A stretch of 64,000 bases of DNA, taken from the NCBI RefSeq assembly GCF_028769735.1, contig NC_088171.1, positions 67,101,216-67,165,215 on the forward strand, read 5' to 3'. The position numbers and the translations under genes are program-made. Position 1 is the first letter of the stretch. Each line of letters opens with the position of its first letter. Below, one piece after another: positions 27,781 through 42,200 of this stretch. This stretch comes from Zonotrichia leucophrys gambelii. Its lineage: Eukaryota > Chordata > Aves > Passeriformes > Passerellidae. The notes beneath the pieces are model-generated. The model was not told the origin of the DNA and did not search any database. It saw only the letters and a program-made list of their open reading frames with translations.

Positions 27781-30700
27781 AGATTTACTGTGGCCACAAA
27801 TTTATTCAGCTAATATCTTTTCTTCCCTGGGCTGCTGGCTCAATGTAGAGCTGGAGGGCAACCACCAACTCAGCACATCTACATACATTGAAGTGTCTAC
27901 TCTAAGGCAACCTGTGATTCTCATGTGTTTCTGGTTTTGTTTTTTGAAAGAAGCCTTTAATTTCTCTCAGCTTATCATAGGGTTTTGCTGAATCTCAGGT
28001 GTGACTAATTCTGGTAGGGCCCCTGATTAAGCTAACGGCTAACCCCTTAGAACATTTTAAACTAACCTCAGCAAGCCCTTGCACTTGTCTCTAGCACTGA
28101 AGTTCCCCAAGGTTTTCCAAAAGCACAGTTAGAAAACAAAGCTTTCCACAAGGCTTGGCAAAAGTCCATCATGCGGCTGCTAGTGATCTGTTTTTGAAAA
28201 TCTTTCTTCCAGATGGCTAAAGTATAGCCACTCTCCCAAGAGTGATTATGCTGTAGATGAGACCTCCCTATTTTTGATCATAAATTCATTGTAAAGGAGA
28301 TTTAGTCTTGTACAACACCAGGTGTATTGTCTGTGATTAAATAGCAGGTGATAAGAACAATAATGATTCAACGTCATGGAGAGAAGTCTGTTCCTACCAG
28401 AGAAAAGTCCAAAAAGTAGGGAAAAGAAAGCTGGTAATACTTGGATTTGTTAAATCCACTCAGATTTACTGGATGCAAAAAGATGCATCCCTGTACTCCA
28501 CTCAGCTAGCAAGTCAGATGGAGACAGACTGCCAGATGCAATCAGCTGCAAGGGAATCAGACTCAACAACCTGACTTTTCTTTTTCTTTACCTTGTCCTC
28601 AACATTAGCCTAACTTTTCAGAGACACTAATATCTGCCATCTTCCCCAGCCCAATGTGGCCAAAGTTTAAATTAGTCATAGCTTTACTAACAATTAATTT
28701 AAGAGCAAAACTATATAATTAGTTCGGTGAAATAATAAACACGTAGCACTAGGAAAATTGTTTTATTTAGAGGTATTACCCTTATTTCCTTAAGGAATTT
28801 CATTTGTAAAAGTCATCTTTTATTGAACTTGATAGCCATCTCACAGCAGGAGAACTGCCAGTGTGAGGTACAAATCATGTAGGAATACAGAATATTTAAG
28901 GAAAATATTTGAACATGTGAGGGATTACTGTTTAGGTGCTAGTTTATATGGATAAGTGAAGCTTGTAGAATTTTTCACAATTTTGAAAAATCTACCAAGA
29001 TAATGGCATGGCTGTGCCATTCCATGGACACTTAACCCTTTCACAGACTTCATCAGTCTCTACTGTTCCCCTGAGTTTCACAGTGTATACACTATGAAGT
29101 CTTTCACCAACAAGAGAAGCATGTCCACCTCTACAGTTTCACACCTGTAGGGTAGTCAAACAGTATGAAACAGAATTTTCCTGATCTTAAGCCCCATTAA
29201 GGCTCTGATTCTGCATTAACCCACATGGAGAATCACTGAATCCAGTGTGTTCTCTATGGATATCAGCACATGCTCTGAAACTATTTTGAACGAGAGGAAA
29301 AGTTGCAGCAGAACTGGCAATGCTCCTATCACAACTTGTCAGCTACTTAGCAGAGAAAAAATTTGTTGATTAAAACCCATTTGGCAGCAATGTAAGTAAA
29401 CTCATTTCTTAGAGTAAAGAAAACATATCTTCAAGCCTTTGGAGATTTGAATTACTTATTTTGCATGCCACATTGGGCTCACAACCATGCATTTCCTAGT
29501 AACAAATTATAAGAATATTTAAGTAAAAGTGTACCAGCATTCTCTTTCCCCCTGACTCAGGCTAAAGAAATGTCAAAAGAGTTGGTGCAAATGGTCAACA
29601 TGAGACAGAGTCAATGACAGAGATTTGCAGTGGTTCTGGTTTCACCCAGATTATTCAGTTTTATCTTCTAAGCTAAGTATGAAAGGACCCTACCTTATTT
29701 AACAGTAAATATGTGGATGTTACCAAACCAATCCAAAGCAGGATTGCATCCCTCATTTTTAATTACAATGTACACGTTAGTGTTAAAAGTCTGATTAAAT
29801 AAAAATGTAATGCTTTACATCTACTGAATTGCTGTAAGATTTATAAAGCTTTGATATTGTGTCCTACATTGAAATAATAGACAGATTAGAGCTGAAGACA
29901 GGAATTTTCCAATTAAGATAAATGATTGGTAACCTTAAAGGAAAGGTAAAACAATTGATCCCCTGCATCACCTCCTTACTGACAATAAAGACATGTGAAC
30001 GAGGAAGAGACAATTACTCTTTTCTGATCTACCAGAGAAACAGACTGTGCATAGCAGTTGCACTGGATGGCTCTGGCAACCACCTTTACCAGTGAGAAAA
30101 AAAATATACCTTTTGGATTTTGGCAGGGTATACCAGCCTTGGGGTACATTGTAAAGGCTAATCAGCCAGTCTGACAGGAAGCTGAGATGTTAAATCAGCT
30201 AAGAAGGATACTTATTAAGTATAATCTTTGTAATACATTTTCTTACTTCATCTATTTGTAATTTTATTCTATTATTTCTAATGTGCATTATTTCCTAGCT
30301 AACTGTGGGTTTTTTATCCTTAAACCTTTTCAAAGGATTTAAGGATCTAACAAACTACAAAGCATGCCAGTTCTTTATCCCTGAAGTCAGACAGCTGAAA
30401 TACTCTTTGTTGTGCCCCATATCTCAATACCTTTATCCATATTTTCCAAAGAGAATCAGTGCTGAACCTCTAATTTTGCCTAACTGAGAAACAATAGTTT
30501 TAAGGGTGAGTGAAAGAAACCTCATCAGTGGTCTGTGTATGGTAAATGTTTCCTCATTCTCTCAAAGAATTTTGGAAACTGTCTAAACTTCAGGGTCCTT
30601 ATACCATCACAGATCACAGTATATGTTATAATTTCGGTAGTATGTAGCTACTTCCTGGAAAAACAATTACAAGGCATTTTGTGTTTTATACTCTATTGTT

Positions 30701-31924
30701 TACTCATCTTTGAACAGTTTTAAAAGCAATACTGAAATTGCTTTACTACTGTACTAATGACAAAGTTTCTACTGGGATTTTTTGTGATCAGAGAGTCCTT
30801 TATTCCTCCATTACTGGCAACAGCTGCAAGTAGCAACACAATCTTTTTCCCTATTAACGATAATCACAATAACATACATTTAACATCTTCCCCTTATTGA
30901 AATTTGAGGTCTTCATCACGCACACATCTGGTCACAAGCTCTTCCTTTCCTCACTAAACGCAGTTAGGATCAGTGTAAGAGCCTCTGCTGACATGGCCTG
31001 CATGAAATTATGCTCTTTAGTCTCCCTTACACACCTGCATGCAGGACATTTGTATCAGTGTGCTGCAGAATGGTGCTAGGCAGCTCTTTGCCCATTCATC
31101 TGTCTGAAGCTGCATCAACATGACATCTCAGCCTCCTGAAACATATGTCTCTATGCCTTTTGCTTCTTTCTTTGATAATGCTGACAAAGTATCTTTCTTG
31201 AATGTGCGTTGGAATAAAAAATGAAAAAGAGGAGAGAATGTGGCAGTTTGAAGGTGCAGCCCAGTTGGATACTTTTGTCCTTGTAGGGAAGGCAGAGGGC
31301 AGAGATGTGCTTGTTCTTGCTTTCCTGCAGATCTCAAGCAAAGCTTAAGATGAAAGCAAGAGTGAGAATGAGTAGCAGTATAGAGGGGCCAGGACACTTC
31401 AGTGACCAGGTTCAAGTGTTATTCTTCTTCAATATCCTAATTCCAGCCATAAAAAAAAAAATAAATCACAGAACTTGTTTATATTAATTTGAGCAACACA
31501 TTTTTTAATCTGTGTTTTTAAATCTTGTTAAGCACTTTCCTGCAAAATACACATACTAGGTTGCATATGCCATGGAAAATATTGTAAAGGAGATTCACAG
31601 AGGACTGGACTTACTGAGTTCTCTCTCCTCACTTCCATTAGCTCCCATCTAGCAGCTTCCTCTGGTTCATGCTAAATGAAAACCAGAGAAGAGGTGACTT
31701 TAAAAACCACTTCTCAAGTGACTTTTGCTACTTAACTCGTTGGCAGAAAGTCAGAGTTGATATCAGCAGGAACACAGGCAGTAAAACAAAAGGGAAGAAA
31801 GCATGCATCAGATGATTGGAGAGGCCCATCAAGGAGAGAAATGAAAGAGAAATAATTGCTAGGAAGTTTTCTTAGTGCATTTCCAACTTAGACACATGCA
31901 TGGAGCTACCGAAGACGGAGATGA

Positions 31925-32290
31925 CAACCAATAATAATGCTTTGCTAGAGAGGCAGGTCTAGGTCACGGCTGCATTCATGCTGGTCAGATCTGATTGACT
32001 GTGACAAACAGTGCTGAGTAATTGCTCTAATCACTCCAGGAGGCATTGTACCTTGGCCCAACAAAAGGATGATGCAACAGCGGCTTGAGAAGGCTGCTGG
32101 CCCTTCAACCTGACATCTCTGACAGCAGCGCATTTGTTTTAATGGGAGGGTTATTTGGAGTTGCTGCTGTTCAACAGGGGGAAAGCCCAATGAGTATTCC
32201 TAAGTTGGCCAGAGATAAGGGCCTCATTAAAGTGCTCAGGAGTACTTATTTGCAGGTTGACTTGCTGTGATGATCAGTTGGTGGAAAGCT
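31925..32290. promoter_or_regulatory. Candidate enhancer-like non-coding element
   Basis: The block contains TGATTGAC (PBX/MEIS-like, near 31,991), GTAATTG (homeobox-like), AACAAAAGG (SOX/TCF-like, near 32,060), CATTTGTTTTAATGG, AGATAAGG (GATA-like, near 32,212) and CATTAAAGTG within about 250 bases. There are no repeats and the short open frames on both strands are not recognisable. It has the dense mixed-motif look of a developmental enhancer. Conservation is not tested. Confidence 0.3.
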
Positions 32291-35200
32291 ATAACAATGA
32301 GAAGCACAAAAACATGTCATAGAGCATTGTCTGCAGGTTTGTGTTTCTCAAGAGCAGCAATTAGGATGGTGTGTCATCAAAACTTTCACATCAACAAAGC
32401 AACACATTTGCTTTAAATAAGACAAAGTCAAATCTACTTAAAGGAAACCAGGACTGGAACATTCTTCTGTAGTGCAAGCCACTTTAGGATGCCAGACAAT
32501 CTAAGAAGAGTATTGGGTGAAAGACCCCATGAAGACTCTCTAGTTCCTTCCTGTAACTCCTGCTTTTTTCTTTCTTTATGTTAAATAAGTCTCTGCTTAT
32601 AGCAGTAAAGTTTTGTGATATCTCCCTTCTAAAGCAGATGAAGCAGCCTGAGATATCTTCATCTTCCTTGTTACAGGATGTCTTAAGAATGACTGCTGTG
32701 TAGAAAGAAGCCGTCTCTGTTTGCCTGATTATAAAGGAATGATACACTTCTTAAGCTCTTCTGCCACTCCACTCTCCTAATCATTTCCTGCCTCTGGAAG
32801 CCAAGTGTGTTCAGGGCTCTCCTTGTTCAGAGTAAGTCTGATGCACACACTGAGCACCCCAGATGAACTTGAGTATCTGGTTTGCTGGCTGCCACAAGAG
32901 CATCTGCCTCACAAACAGTATGCACTATGTGATTTTAATGCCCACTCTCTCAGTATCAAAAGCAAACACTGCTTGCTGGGATGCACTCCCAAGTATCTCA
33001 TCTGTAAGTACTAAGTGAATTGTCATTGAAATATACAGCATAGCCTTCCATTATAAGAGCTAAAATGTTTAACACATGGGTGAGTCCCCTCTGGGGAACT
33101 AACACTTGGCAGAGCTGGCCTCCCTCAGTAACATGTTCTCCAATGGAATGACTACAATAGATAATACTAAGTGGATGTAAGTGAAAGGCATGTTGGTAAA
33201 TAGTTTGTTTATTTTTACTTACTTCTGTGTGTATGTGCACACATGCAGCAGTGTGTGTCTGTAGGGAGTTCAGGCTGCCTGACCTTCAGAAAATAGGTGG
33301 AGCTGCAAATTCAGCAGCACAGCTGTTTGCACTGCCTTGAGCATTAATTCCTCTGTAACAGAGGAATTCCAGTGCTGACCCTTAGGGTAAGTTTATAGTT
33401 TATATCACCTGGCTGCTGCCAGGAAGTGGGATCTGTGATTCAGCTTTATATTTAAAATGCATTTTTGTCTTAATTATTTGCTGTTAACTTAGGTTGTCAG
33501 CATTTTGCAGGAATATGTGGATGTGCACGTGATAATGTGTGTGTGAGAGAGAGAAAAGAGGAAGACTTGGAGTGTGGCTGAGCATCAGACCCTTTAACAA
33601 GGGCTGTGGCTTCCTCCTTGGTGACCATTGCACAAGAAAGGCACAGTGTGCTTGGGAAGGTAGCCACATTTGCCTTCTCTTAGAAGTGAAAGGTGAATTT
33701 GAACAGATTGGCTCACCCTGACTAGAGCTATAAATGAAAAGTGGAAGTCTGGAGAATGACCTGCAGGACCATTTTAGTAATAGCACAGCAAAGGCAGCAC
33801 TTGAGTGTCACACATATAAAGGGATGCAGTTTTAGCCCATACTTTCTTCAAAGCTGACATAAATATCTTCATTGAATTAATCTTAAATTAAATTAAAGAT
33901 TGATCATCTAAAATATAGTCTATTGAGGTAGTGAACTCTTAAGATGGTTTGTCATTGGAGTTCTTGGGCCACTGAAGCCTCTCCTGAGCCAGCTTTTGAA
34001 ACATTACTATCCTTGTATCCAGCTCCACTTAATTTTATTCAAAGGTTGCATGAGGGAAGGTTTGGAGTATTGGAAAATTACAAAAAACTATGCAGCTTCT
34101 GTCATTCATTGATGTAAAAGGTAATTTATTTTGACTTATTGGTCCTATATTTTTCCTCTTGTCATATCAGTATTAATAAGTGATTTTGTTTACTTCATTG
34201 AAAGTAATCAGTTATAGCCACAATTGGTGCCTACAGATACAGCTCCAGTGCCTTTGATTTGCAAAGCTGTGGATTTGGCCCATGTTCTCAGTGGACCAAT
34301 TCCAGATACACATGAAGGTTAGAATCTAACCCAACAGGTATCCAGAACGGTTACAGTTTTAATTGTGGGAATTACTTGTGTAGGGACATTACAGTGAAAT
34401 TTGATTATAGCTGCTTTGACAAGTGTAACACTCTGTAGGAAAATCAATCCTGTTTCTGTAATGAAGAAAAACAAGTCATTTTCAAAAGGAAATATGATTA
34501 TACATTCACAGCTTAGGTTGAAGAAACAGAAGGCAGCTTAATACAGTGCAGGCTTGCTCAGAGGGAATATCCACTCGCTGAGGCCAGCATAACAAGATTG
34601 GATTCCAGTTTAATGTGGTTGTGACTCAAATCCCTTTGGAGAGTTTGTTTGACAATCTGACAAAATTATCTCAAGAAAAATAGGTTAAAAAACATAAACT
34701 TGACTTCAGTAACTGCATTTCCTCTTCAGCATGTAGAGTATTTTGCCTGGAGGCCCCTGCAGCCCGAAGCCCCATAGGTAATACCACTTTGTGCCTTTAC
34801 ATAAACCAAAATGTTTTAGCAGGCATTTTGCTCCAAGAAAACGTTTGCCGTGTGATCTTAATATGGGGAAATAAGGTCTTTCTGATCTCTCTCTATGAAA
34901 AAGAGAATATGAAGGAGATGAAGTGTAGCTGTTGTTACTGCAAGGACATGGGCTCATTTCCAGTAATTTCTAACTACTGTTTTAGCTATATTTGAGTAGA
35001 TGCCTAGTTCCCTCATGATGCATTTCAGAAATCCCAGTTTAAAGTTGAATCCTCACACTTAGTGTCAAAGCAGAATGTGCTAAGTGAAAGTGAATGCACA
35101 GCACTGCTCTGCTTCCACAGATGGGAAATGGAGGCCCAGAGAAATGTGCCATGTTGCCTTTGGGGCTAATTGCTTAGTCACTGGCAGAGTCGAGTCACTC

Positions 35201-35404
35201 CCACACTCTGTCTTCAGGCACAGTCACAGAGTAGCAATGGCAGTAATTGGAGCCTTCAAGATATTACAACCTCTAACTATTCATTACTGTCCCCAGTTGT
35301 CATTTACCATCTTTCAGCGGGTGGTTACCAGCTCACAGTTGAGCCACCAGAACAGATTATGTAAATCCTAGAGATTCAAAGCCTAATCAGACAGGTCTTC
35401 TCAA

Positions 35405-35812
35405 GTCACCTTCATCTCCTATGAGGAAAAGCTGAGGGAGTTGAGTTTGATCTGCCAGGAGGAAAGAAGGTTCCAGGGAGACCTTATTCTGGACTTTCAG
35501 TACATAAAGGCAGCCTACGAGAAACATGGAGACAGACTTTTCAGTAGGGTCTGTTCCAACAGGACAAGGACTAATGGTTTTAAATTAAAAGAGGATCCAT
35601 TTAGATTAGATATAAGGAAAAACTCTTTTATGATGTGGTTGGTGAAGCCCTGGTACAGTTTGCCCAGAGAGGTGGTGGATGCACCATCTCCGGAAATATT
35701 GAAGGCCAAGCTGGATAGGACTCTGATCAATCTGATCTAGTTATTGGAGGGGGGTTGGGCTATATCACTTTTAATGGACCCTTCTAACCCAAACTAGTCT
35801 ATAATTCTACTG
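35405..35812 (+). mobile_element. CR1 LINE 3' fragment
   Basis: About 410 bases of a CR1 3' end: 'tctcctatgaggaaaagctg', 'ccagggagaccttattctgg', 'aaattaaaagaggatccatt', 'tgcccagagaggtggtggat', 'ggggggttgggctatatcac', and the end 'ctagtctataattctactg', close to the ATTCTATG repeat tail. An open frame of about 99 codons across it is a relic of the element's end and not a host gene. It is truncated at its 5' end and has point changes throughout, so it is old and immobile. Confidence 0.92.
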
Positions 35813-37019
35813 TTTTATCTCTGGTTTAGCTTAAGCTAGATTAAATGAAGTAAGTGTGGCATGGGATATTTTTAGAAGCACAAAATAACATGGCTATGAC
35901 AGCAGACTGTCCTGTCTCCAGGGCATCAGCTGAGAAATACAGAAAACATAAGCTTCATGAGGTCTAAAACCAGCTGAAGATGACCCCAGCACAATATTGC
36001 AGTGACCCAAGATGTTGATAAGCAATCAGGACATGTCACAGGACAGAGAGAGAGGATACATACTCAGTTGAAAAACTTTCATTCCGAATTCCTGCAGGGC
36101 TCGTTCAGACTGTGAGCTGGGACCCTTCCAAAGAGCATTCTCAACTTCAGCATTGTCTTGCTGAAGTTGCAATCAATCTTGCCCAAATTGATTCAGATCC
36201 AAATGCTAAGAGCCAAGAGCTGCCATGTCTCAGAAACTTTGAGCCCCTTTCTCCTCAGTGTTCAGTAAATATCACTGGTTGGGTGGGCACCTTCCTGAGA
36301 AACGTCTAATAGGAGATGTTTGAGGACACTTCCTTTCAGAAGCTCTCCTCATACTCTGGATCTCCCCAAATTTTAAGTGTAACCTTCTGGTGTGGTTATA
36401 GCTCTTCTCACAACCCAGATGCCTCAGGAAAGAGGAATCTCTCATTTCTTGGCCTTACTGTGCTCCATTGAATCAGCAATAAGAAAAGGTTTGGCAAAAC
36501 AATTAGTTCTGTCCTCTGTTCTCTGTTCATGCAGCCCAGTGTGAAACACCATACTCTGGGCATCACATCTTCACTCCTTCCATCACCAGCTCGTGGCAGG
36601 AAATGGGCACTTCCAGGGACAGAGCCAAAAACACATCCATGTTGCCACCTACGGCAGCCTGGGACTGTGATGCCCTGACATGTTGTGATATTAAAGCAGT
36701 GCCTTGCTTGTGACATGGTCACTTTCTAGGGTTTTTCCTGTAGTAATAACAGCCTCATAAGCCAAAGCTAACTTTCCTACCTCAGTGCAACAGGCCATCA
36801 TCCCAAACTACACCTGAGAGAGGAGAACAAATGGCATATGGGATACTCTGTACTCTGGGCTATCTCAGGGCTCCAGCTGACATAAGTACTATCTGATGGA
36901 CTGTGAAAATCAACTGGAGTGCATGCCTGCCTGCACCAAATTTGTATGGCCAGGTGATCCAGTAATGCATAAATCCAATCTTAGTGGTCATCTGACCACA
37001 GCCTAAATGTTCAATGCTT

Positions 37020-37122
37020 GGCTGTATCATTAATCTCACTGTGTGATTTTAGACAAGTCATTTTCCCTTTCCTGAAAATCATTTTCCCACAGCTGGAAAA
37101 TGGGACATAAGAGGTTCCTGTA
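37020..37122 (+). repeat. MIR-like SINE relic
   Basis: The run 'tctcactgtgtgattttaga' followed by caagtca, then 'agctggaaaatgggacataa', parallels the MIR core (gtgtgaccttgggcaagtca, then ctgtaaaatggg). It is an old amniote tRNA-derived SINE and heavily diverged; an alignment would be needed for exact ends. Confidence 0.6.
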
Positions 37123-39189
37123 AACCCGTAGCTCTTGGGGGCTTACTGTCCCACTGCAGGATGTAAGTAAATTCTGCTTAGTTAGAATGAGTGTTTGCAA
37201 AGAAATAGTACTCATAAAATTTAAAAAAAAAATGTGAGAGAAGTCAGAATGGAGAACAGTTGTGTTTTAAAATGTTGGTTGAAGGCTGTCTCTAAAAATA
37301 ATGGGCATTATTTTTTACCCAGAAAACAACTTTCAGAGAAATAAATTGTCTATCTGTCCATCCACTTGATGCAGTTAGTCCAAAAGAGCCCTTTACTGAG
37401 GGCTGTAATCTGGAGCAGAGAAATCAGCCTCAGCATTGGCAAATTCTAATACTGAATTAGAATCTTTCTACTTCTGTAATTATTAGATTAAATTGAAATA
37501 ATATTTGCAGTTTTATCCATCTGTTCCATTTTTAATTTTCAAATGGGTTTTTCTCTTTATTACCAGATTGAAATATTTCTGCGAAGGGTATTAGGTGATT
37601 TCATATAATGATAACCTGTGAATCATTATAAAGTTAAAAAAGTAGATGTGTGGGAATAGTATGATGAAATTCACCTTTGTTCAGTCAAATTATTTGTTTT
37701 GATTTTTTTTTAAACTGAGAGAAAATGACATAATATGCATCAGAAGTCATTCTAAACCATACTTACTAGCTTTTTCAAAATTTCATCTTTTACCCTTTCA
37801 TAATAAGTTATGCTAAAGCAGAGTGCAGTGTTGAAGAAAGTATTGCATTTACTCAGACTATTTTTCTCTCACTACCAATGTCTGCCACATGCTGCCACTG
37901 TTACTATTGCCCTTAGTGATTAATGGGTTTGCCCATGTTTTGGAAGAAAAGCAGTTTTAACATTATGGGATAGATTCAGTCATGTACTGGAACACCTCAA
38001 ATCTGTCTAAAGCCTGTTTTAAGCTCATATATACTTTTTGGCTTGTTCCTTTTTTCCCTTTTAAAAATGTATATCCCCATTGCACACAATGGGGACTGAC
38101 TGTAAGCGAATTAGTCCCCATTTTAACAAAGCTGTTAAAGTTAAGGCTGTTTAAGTATTTGAGTAATCAATAAGCTCAACTCCAGGGACATGAAATAAGT
38201 ATGTGAATATAAAGATCCCTGAATACATGCCTTAGCGTGGCTGAGGAATGGGAAGTCTTCTTCCTAAAGCTGATCCCAGAGCTGCTGAACAGTGGGGGAC
38301 TGCAAATCAAAGCAGCCACCCGTGTCCTGAACAATCTTCTCTCTAACACAACCTCATGAGTTTAGTTGTCATGCTTTGCCCATCACCATAGTACCTGAGC
38401 ACATTTGGAAAGTTAAGGCAGCCATTTTACACTAGATTCTAAGATTAAAAATATTTACACTTCAGTTTTCAACCGTGGAAATTTACTTACATTACTTTTT
38501 GGGCACAGAGGGAGAACATATTGCCTTACACATCCACCCAAAAGTTGATGATTTCAAAAAACCGCAGGCCTAGAGAATATGAAGGAAATGTATTGTTTGA
38601 ATCAAGGTTAAATTTATAATGCGCTTTGATCTTCTACTAAAAAGTAACAAATTAAGAACATTATCTTATGCCTACCACAGATTTAAAAATATTAAAAATT
38701 GAGAAACTCCTTTCACTCATAAGGATCTAACGTCTTTTACTATTGTGCAGGATTTTTTTTAATTAATATCACATTTACTAGCATTTTATCCAGCAAAGGT
38801 TTAAATGTCTCAAAGAAGATATTTTACAGTTTATATCATTCTTTCAGTGCTGAGATAATGGTGTTACTGGTGCTGCATAAAAATCAATAAATAAGTATTA
38901 AAAGTAAGTGGAAAGGTTTCTTGCCATTTCCAATGAGAAACACTCTGCCATGTGTTCATCCATGTGTCTGAATCTGAGCTGGCATTTCAGAATATGAATT
39001 TTAGTAAGTCCTTCAGGTAAAATGGAGGCTAAGTCTCTGTCAAAGTACCAAGTAAAAAAAAAAATTACCACCACCACACAAAACCTCCTCTTATTTCTGA
39101 ATTATATTTAGGGCAGATATTTTCAGGAAAAAACCTGATCCAGTGGTCAATCAAAACCCCTTCTCTGAAAGCCGTATGTGCCAAAGATT

Positions 39190-39246
39190 TTATTATTATT
39201 ATTATTATTATTGTTGTTGTTGTTGTTGTTGTTGTTGTTATTATTT
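39190..39246 (+). repeat. Compound microsatellite (TAT)n-(TTG)n
   Basis: About seven TAT units (39,190-39,210) pass without a break into about ten TTG units (to 39,239), then back to TTA. Probably length-variable between individuals. Confidence 0.95.
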
Positions 39247-42200
39247 CTTTATTACAATTAAATGGTGAATATTTTTTATTCTGTTTATTTTTTCCCCTAT
39301 ACTTGTTTGCTTTTAAAATAATGGGTAAGATCCTGCACAGCTTAAGCTCCTGGGAGATTTGCCAAGATATCAGTCATCTAGTGCAGCTTTCACACCATAA
39401 TGTAAGTATTGTGGATGTTGAATTTTAAATAAAAACATCCTCTTTCCAAATGCTTTTTAGATGCTAAAATTAAACAAAATGAAAAAATCATAACAGTCAT
39501 GCCTAAAAACCCTTTTTCCTCTAAAGACTTGACATTTTTGCTCCTGATTCTTCCAGTGTTATAATTTAAACACTTTTTTGCTTCTTACAGGCAGGCAGGC
39601 AAGACAGGACCTGAACACTGAACATAAAATCCTTGCTTTCTTCTTTCCTCCTTTTGAAAAATGCCTATCAGACAGTCTTCATATGCATAAAAATACATTT
39701 TAAAAAGCAAACAAATCTATTCTTTTTACGGGTCACGATTAAGACTTCAATTGGTTGGCTTACTCAGTTAATTCAACTTTTAGCTAACGTTTCATTTTTG
39801 AGCAAGAGATATTGACTCACTCACTGAAGTTCCTAACAAGCAGTTCTACTCTATTATTTGAAATAGAGGTTTTTCACTTTTCTTAAATCATATTTCTTTC
39901 TATTTTCAAGGGATTTTAGCCTATGCATATAGATCATAGACACTGTTGATTTAGATGGCACCTACATGCAAGAACCAAATGATACTCCCTTTTCCATCAG
40001 CTGGAGAGGCATTTCAAGAGCATTGAGGCAAGGCAAATTTAAGTTATGACATTGTAATAGAAATTCTTGTGAAGCACGAAATGCTCAATAAATGACAAAG
40101 GTATCTCTTGAGGAGCAGCTAAAAAGCCATCTATACTCAGGTATTTCTATAGCATAAGGAAAGCAGAATGAGAAAAATTTATTGTTGTTATTTTTATTGA
40201 TTAAACTTCATGTTAAATTTGAAATAAGTGTATTCAATGGCAGTGTAGTCTCTGGAACCTACTGTCTAATCCAACTAACTCGAGGATAAAACAGTTATAG
40301 AGATGATGTGCATTCAGATGCTGTTAGCTGTGACACAGAGAGTGATACAGCATAAGAACATTTGGGGGGGGGAAGGGTTCTTAATGTTGGAAAGAGGCCT
40401 GAAATTTTGCATGACAGACATGCAAAATACTCTTCTATTAAATAAAATTAGTAATATGTGAGAGCTGGTGAAGGAATCACTGACAAATGGGCAAATGGGT
40501 TATAAATCTTATTCCATCTGCTACATGCAAGGCTTTAAGAATATAGATTCATGTCAGAAGACAGATAGATATTGTATTATTGTGTTTGTGTAGAAAAAGT
40601 CTTGCAGATGAAAGGAAGACTGCAAAACACAGCATTACCTACACACAGGTATATGAGATGGATTTCAGAAAAGTTGATCACCTCTTTATTAGGAGACTTA
40701 CCTAAGTCTGACAACTTCTTCTTTCAAATCACATGAATATGTGGCCATTTGCCCCTCACTTAGGCAATTTGTGTTTATTTCCATGAGTTAAACTGGATCA
40801 GGCCCATGCCACAGCCTCGTGTCCTCTAATAAAACACAACTATGGACTACCTAGGCCAGACTCTGTCTCTGCCATTAGAGCACAAAAGCCTCACTTAGAG
40901 ACAAATAGACCTGGGGCAATCTGATTTCACCTGACCTTTTCCCTTGGAGCACATGAAGGATATCTTTTATTTTGCTCCAAAGAGAGAGGCTCCAGCCTTG
41001 GGGAGTAATTCTGATCACTCCCTGTGGGTTCTTGCTCCTTACTTTCACTAGTAGAGTTCAAAAGTGGCTTCTCTGCAAATACAGTTGGTTTTTTCCGCTG
41101 TAAAAATGTATGTGTTATTATTCCTATGTCACACTGCTTTACAATGTTCATCACAGACATGGAGTGTCATCTCATTTTTGTTGTCCTCTTATGAGTGACC
41201 CCAGGGGAAAGGCAGGCAACTCTCTTGTTGTAGTTGGGCCCTCACCTCTCAGTGATGGCAACTCCGAGGACTGGTTCAAGCTCTGAGGAAGCAGAGTATC
41301 CTTCCTCTATCAGAAGCTGAATGTACACTTCTTCCAATGCATCTGAAAAAGGTCACTTATAGGAACTGCTTCTAGAAAGGCTGTGTGATCTGTATAGGGC
41401 TCTTCTGAATTGGATTTGTCCGTGGGTTGAGCTGTGAATTAAGCTTTCCTGACTATTCAGTAGTTTAGTCTTCATCTTCTAATATAGCACTCTTTTCTCT
41501 CTGAACTCATGGGGAGGTTGGAAAGCCTTTCTTTACAGGCCCGTGGGATTCCCGGTATGGAAGGAAAACTCCTGCAGATCCAGTAGTGGGCTTTGTGGTT
41601 CATTTTAGCCTGGTGGGCTCCAGGCTTGCCAAGCCTGAAATTCGGACTCACAGGAGGCATTTTTTATGTTTTCTCACATCTCCTTATTTCTTCTCTGCTC
41701 CAGAGAACATTTTGTTCTTACTTTTGAGCATCAGTCTCTGATATCTATATGCAATGCTTCCTGTACACTATTTCATTCATCAGACCATAAGTAATTTAAG
41801 GTAAGGATGTCCTTTGCAGACTTAGTCTAATGAGTAAAGGACCTGAATTTCAAGAACCAGCTGTATGAAAAATAAAATGTTGATATTACCTACTATTTCA
41901 GCTGCCTAGTCCAAATTTATTGTGTTTAATTGAACAGTGATAAATTCAGCTACCCAGTATAGCAGATCCCCTTTTCTTTCCCAAGTATCTATCAGTCCTC
42001 CCTCAAACAATATTGTATTTATGGAGATTTTAGGTATTCACCTACAGCCACCATAGAGCAAGATATAAATGGGGACAACTCCAAGAGGAAAGACAAACTG
42101 ATAGATTGTCAGACAGACTGAATCCGTTTGCAGAGTTGACAATTATATTCATTAACTCAATCAGGCTTCTGTTAATAGTGTGGGTTTGATTGCCGTCTTG

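Larger units (their letters stand above)
19076..35404. other. Intergenic AT-rich sequence, central part
   Basis: No supportable coding exon; open frames stay at or below about 100 codons. It holds three MIR-like relics, T-runs (for example near 22,661) and two candidate regulatory blocks. Sequence at about 28,000-28,330 and 30,080-30,220 also looks non-random but gives no motif I would name. Confidence 0.7.

Noticed and set aside
35441..35740. 99-codon + strand frame as a small gene
   Set aside because: It coincides with the CR1 3' end; the frame is element-derived.
38074..38095. Palindrome of 9-base arms around CACA
   Set aside because: Short arms like these are expected by chance in 64 kb, and nothing around it suggests function.
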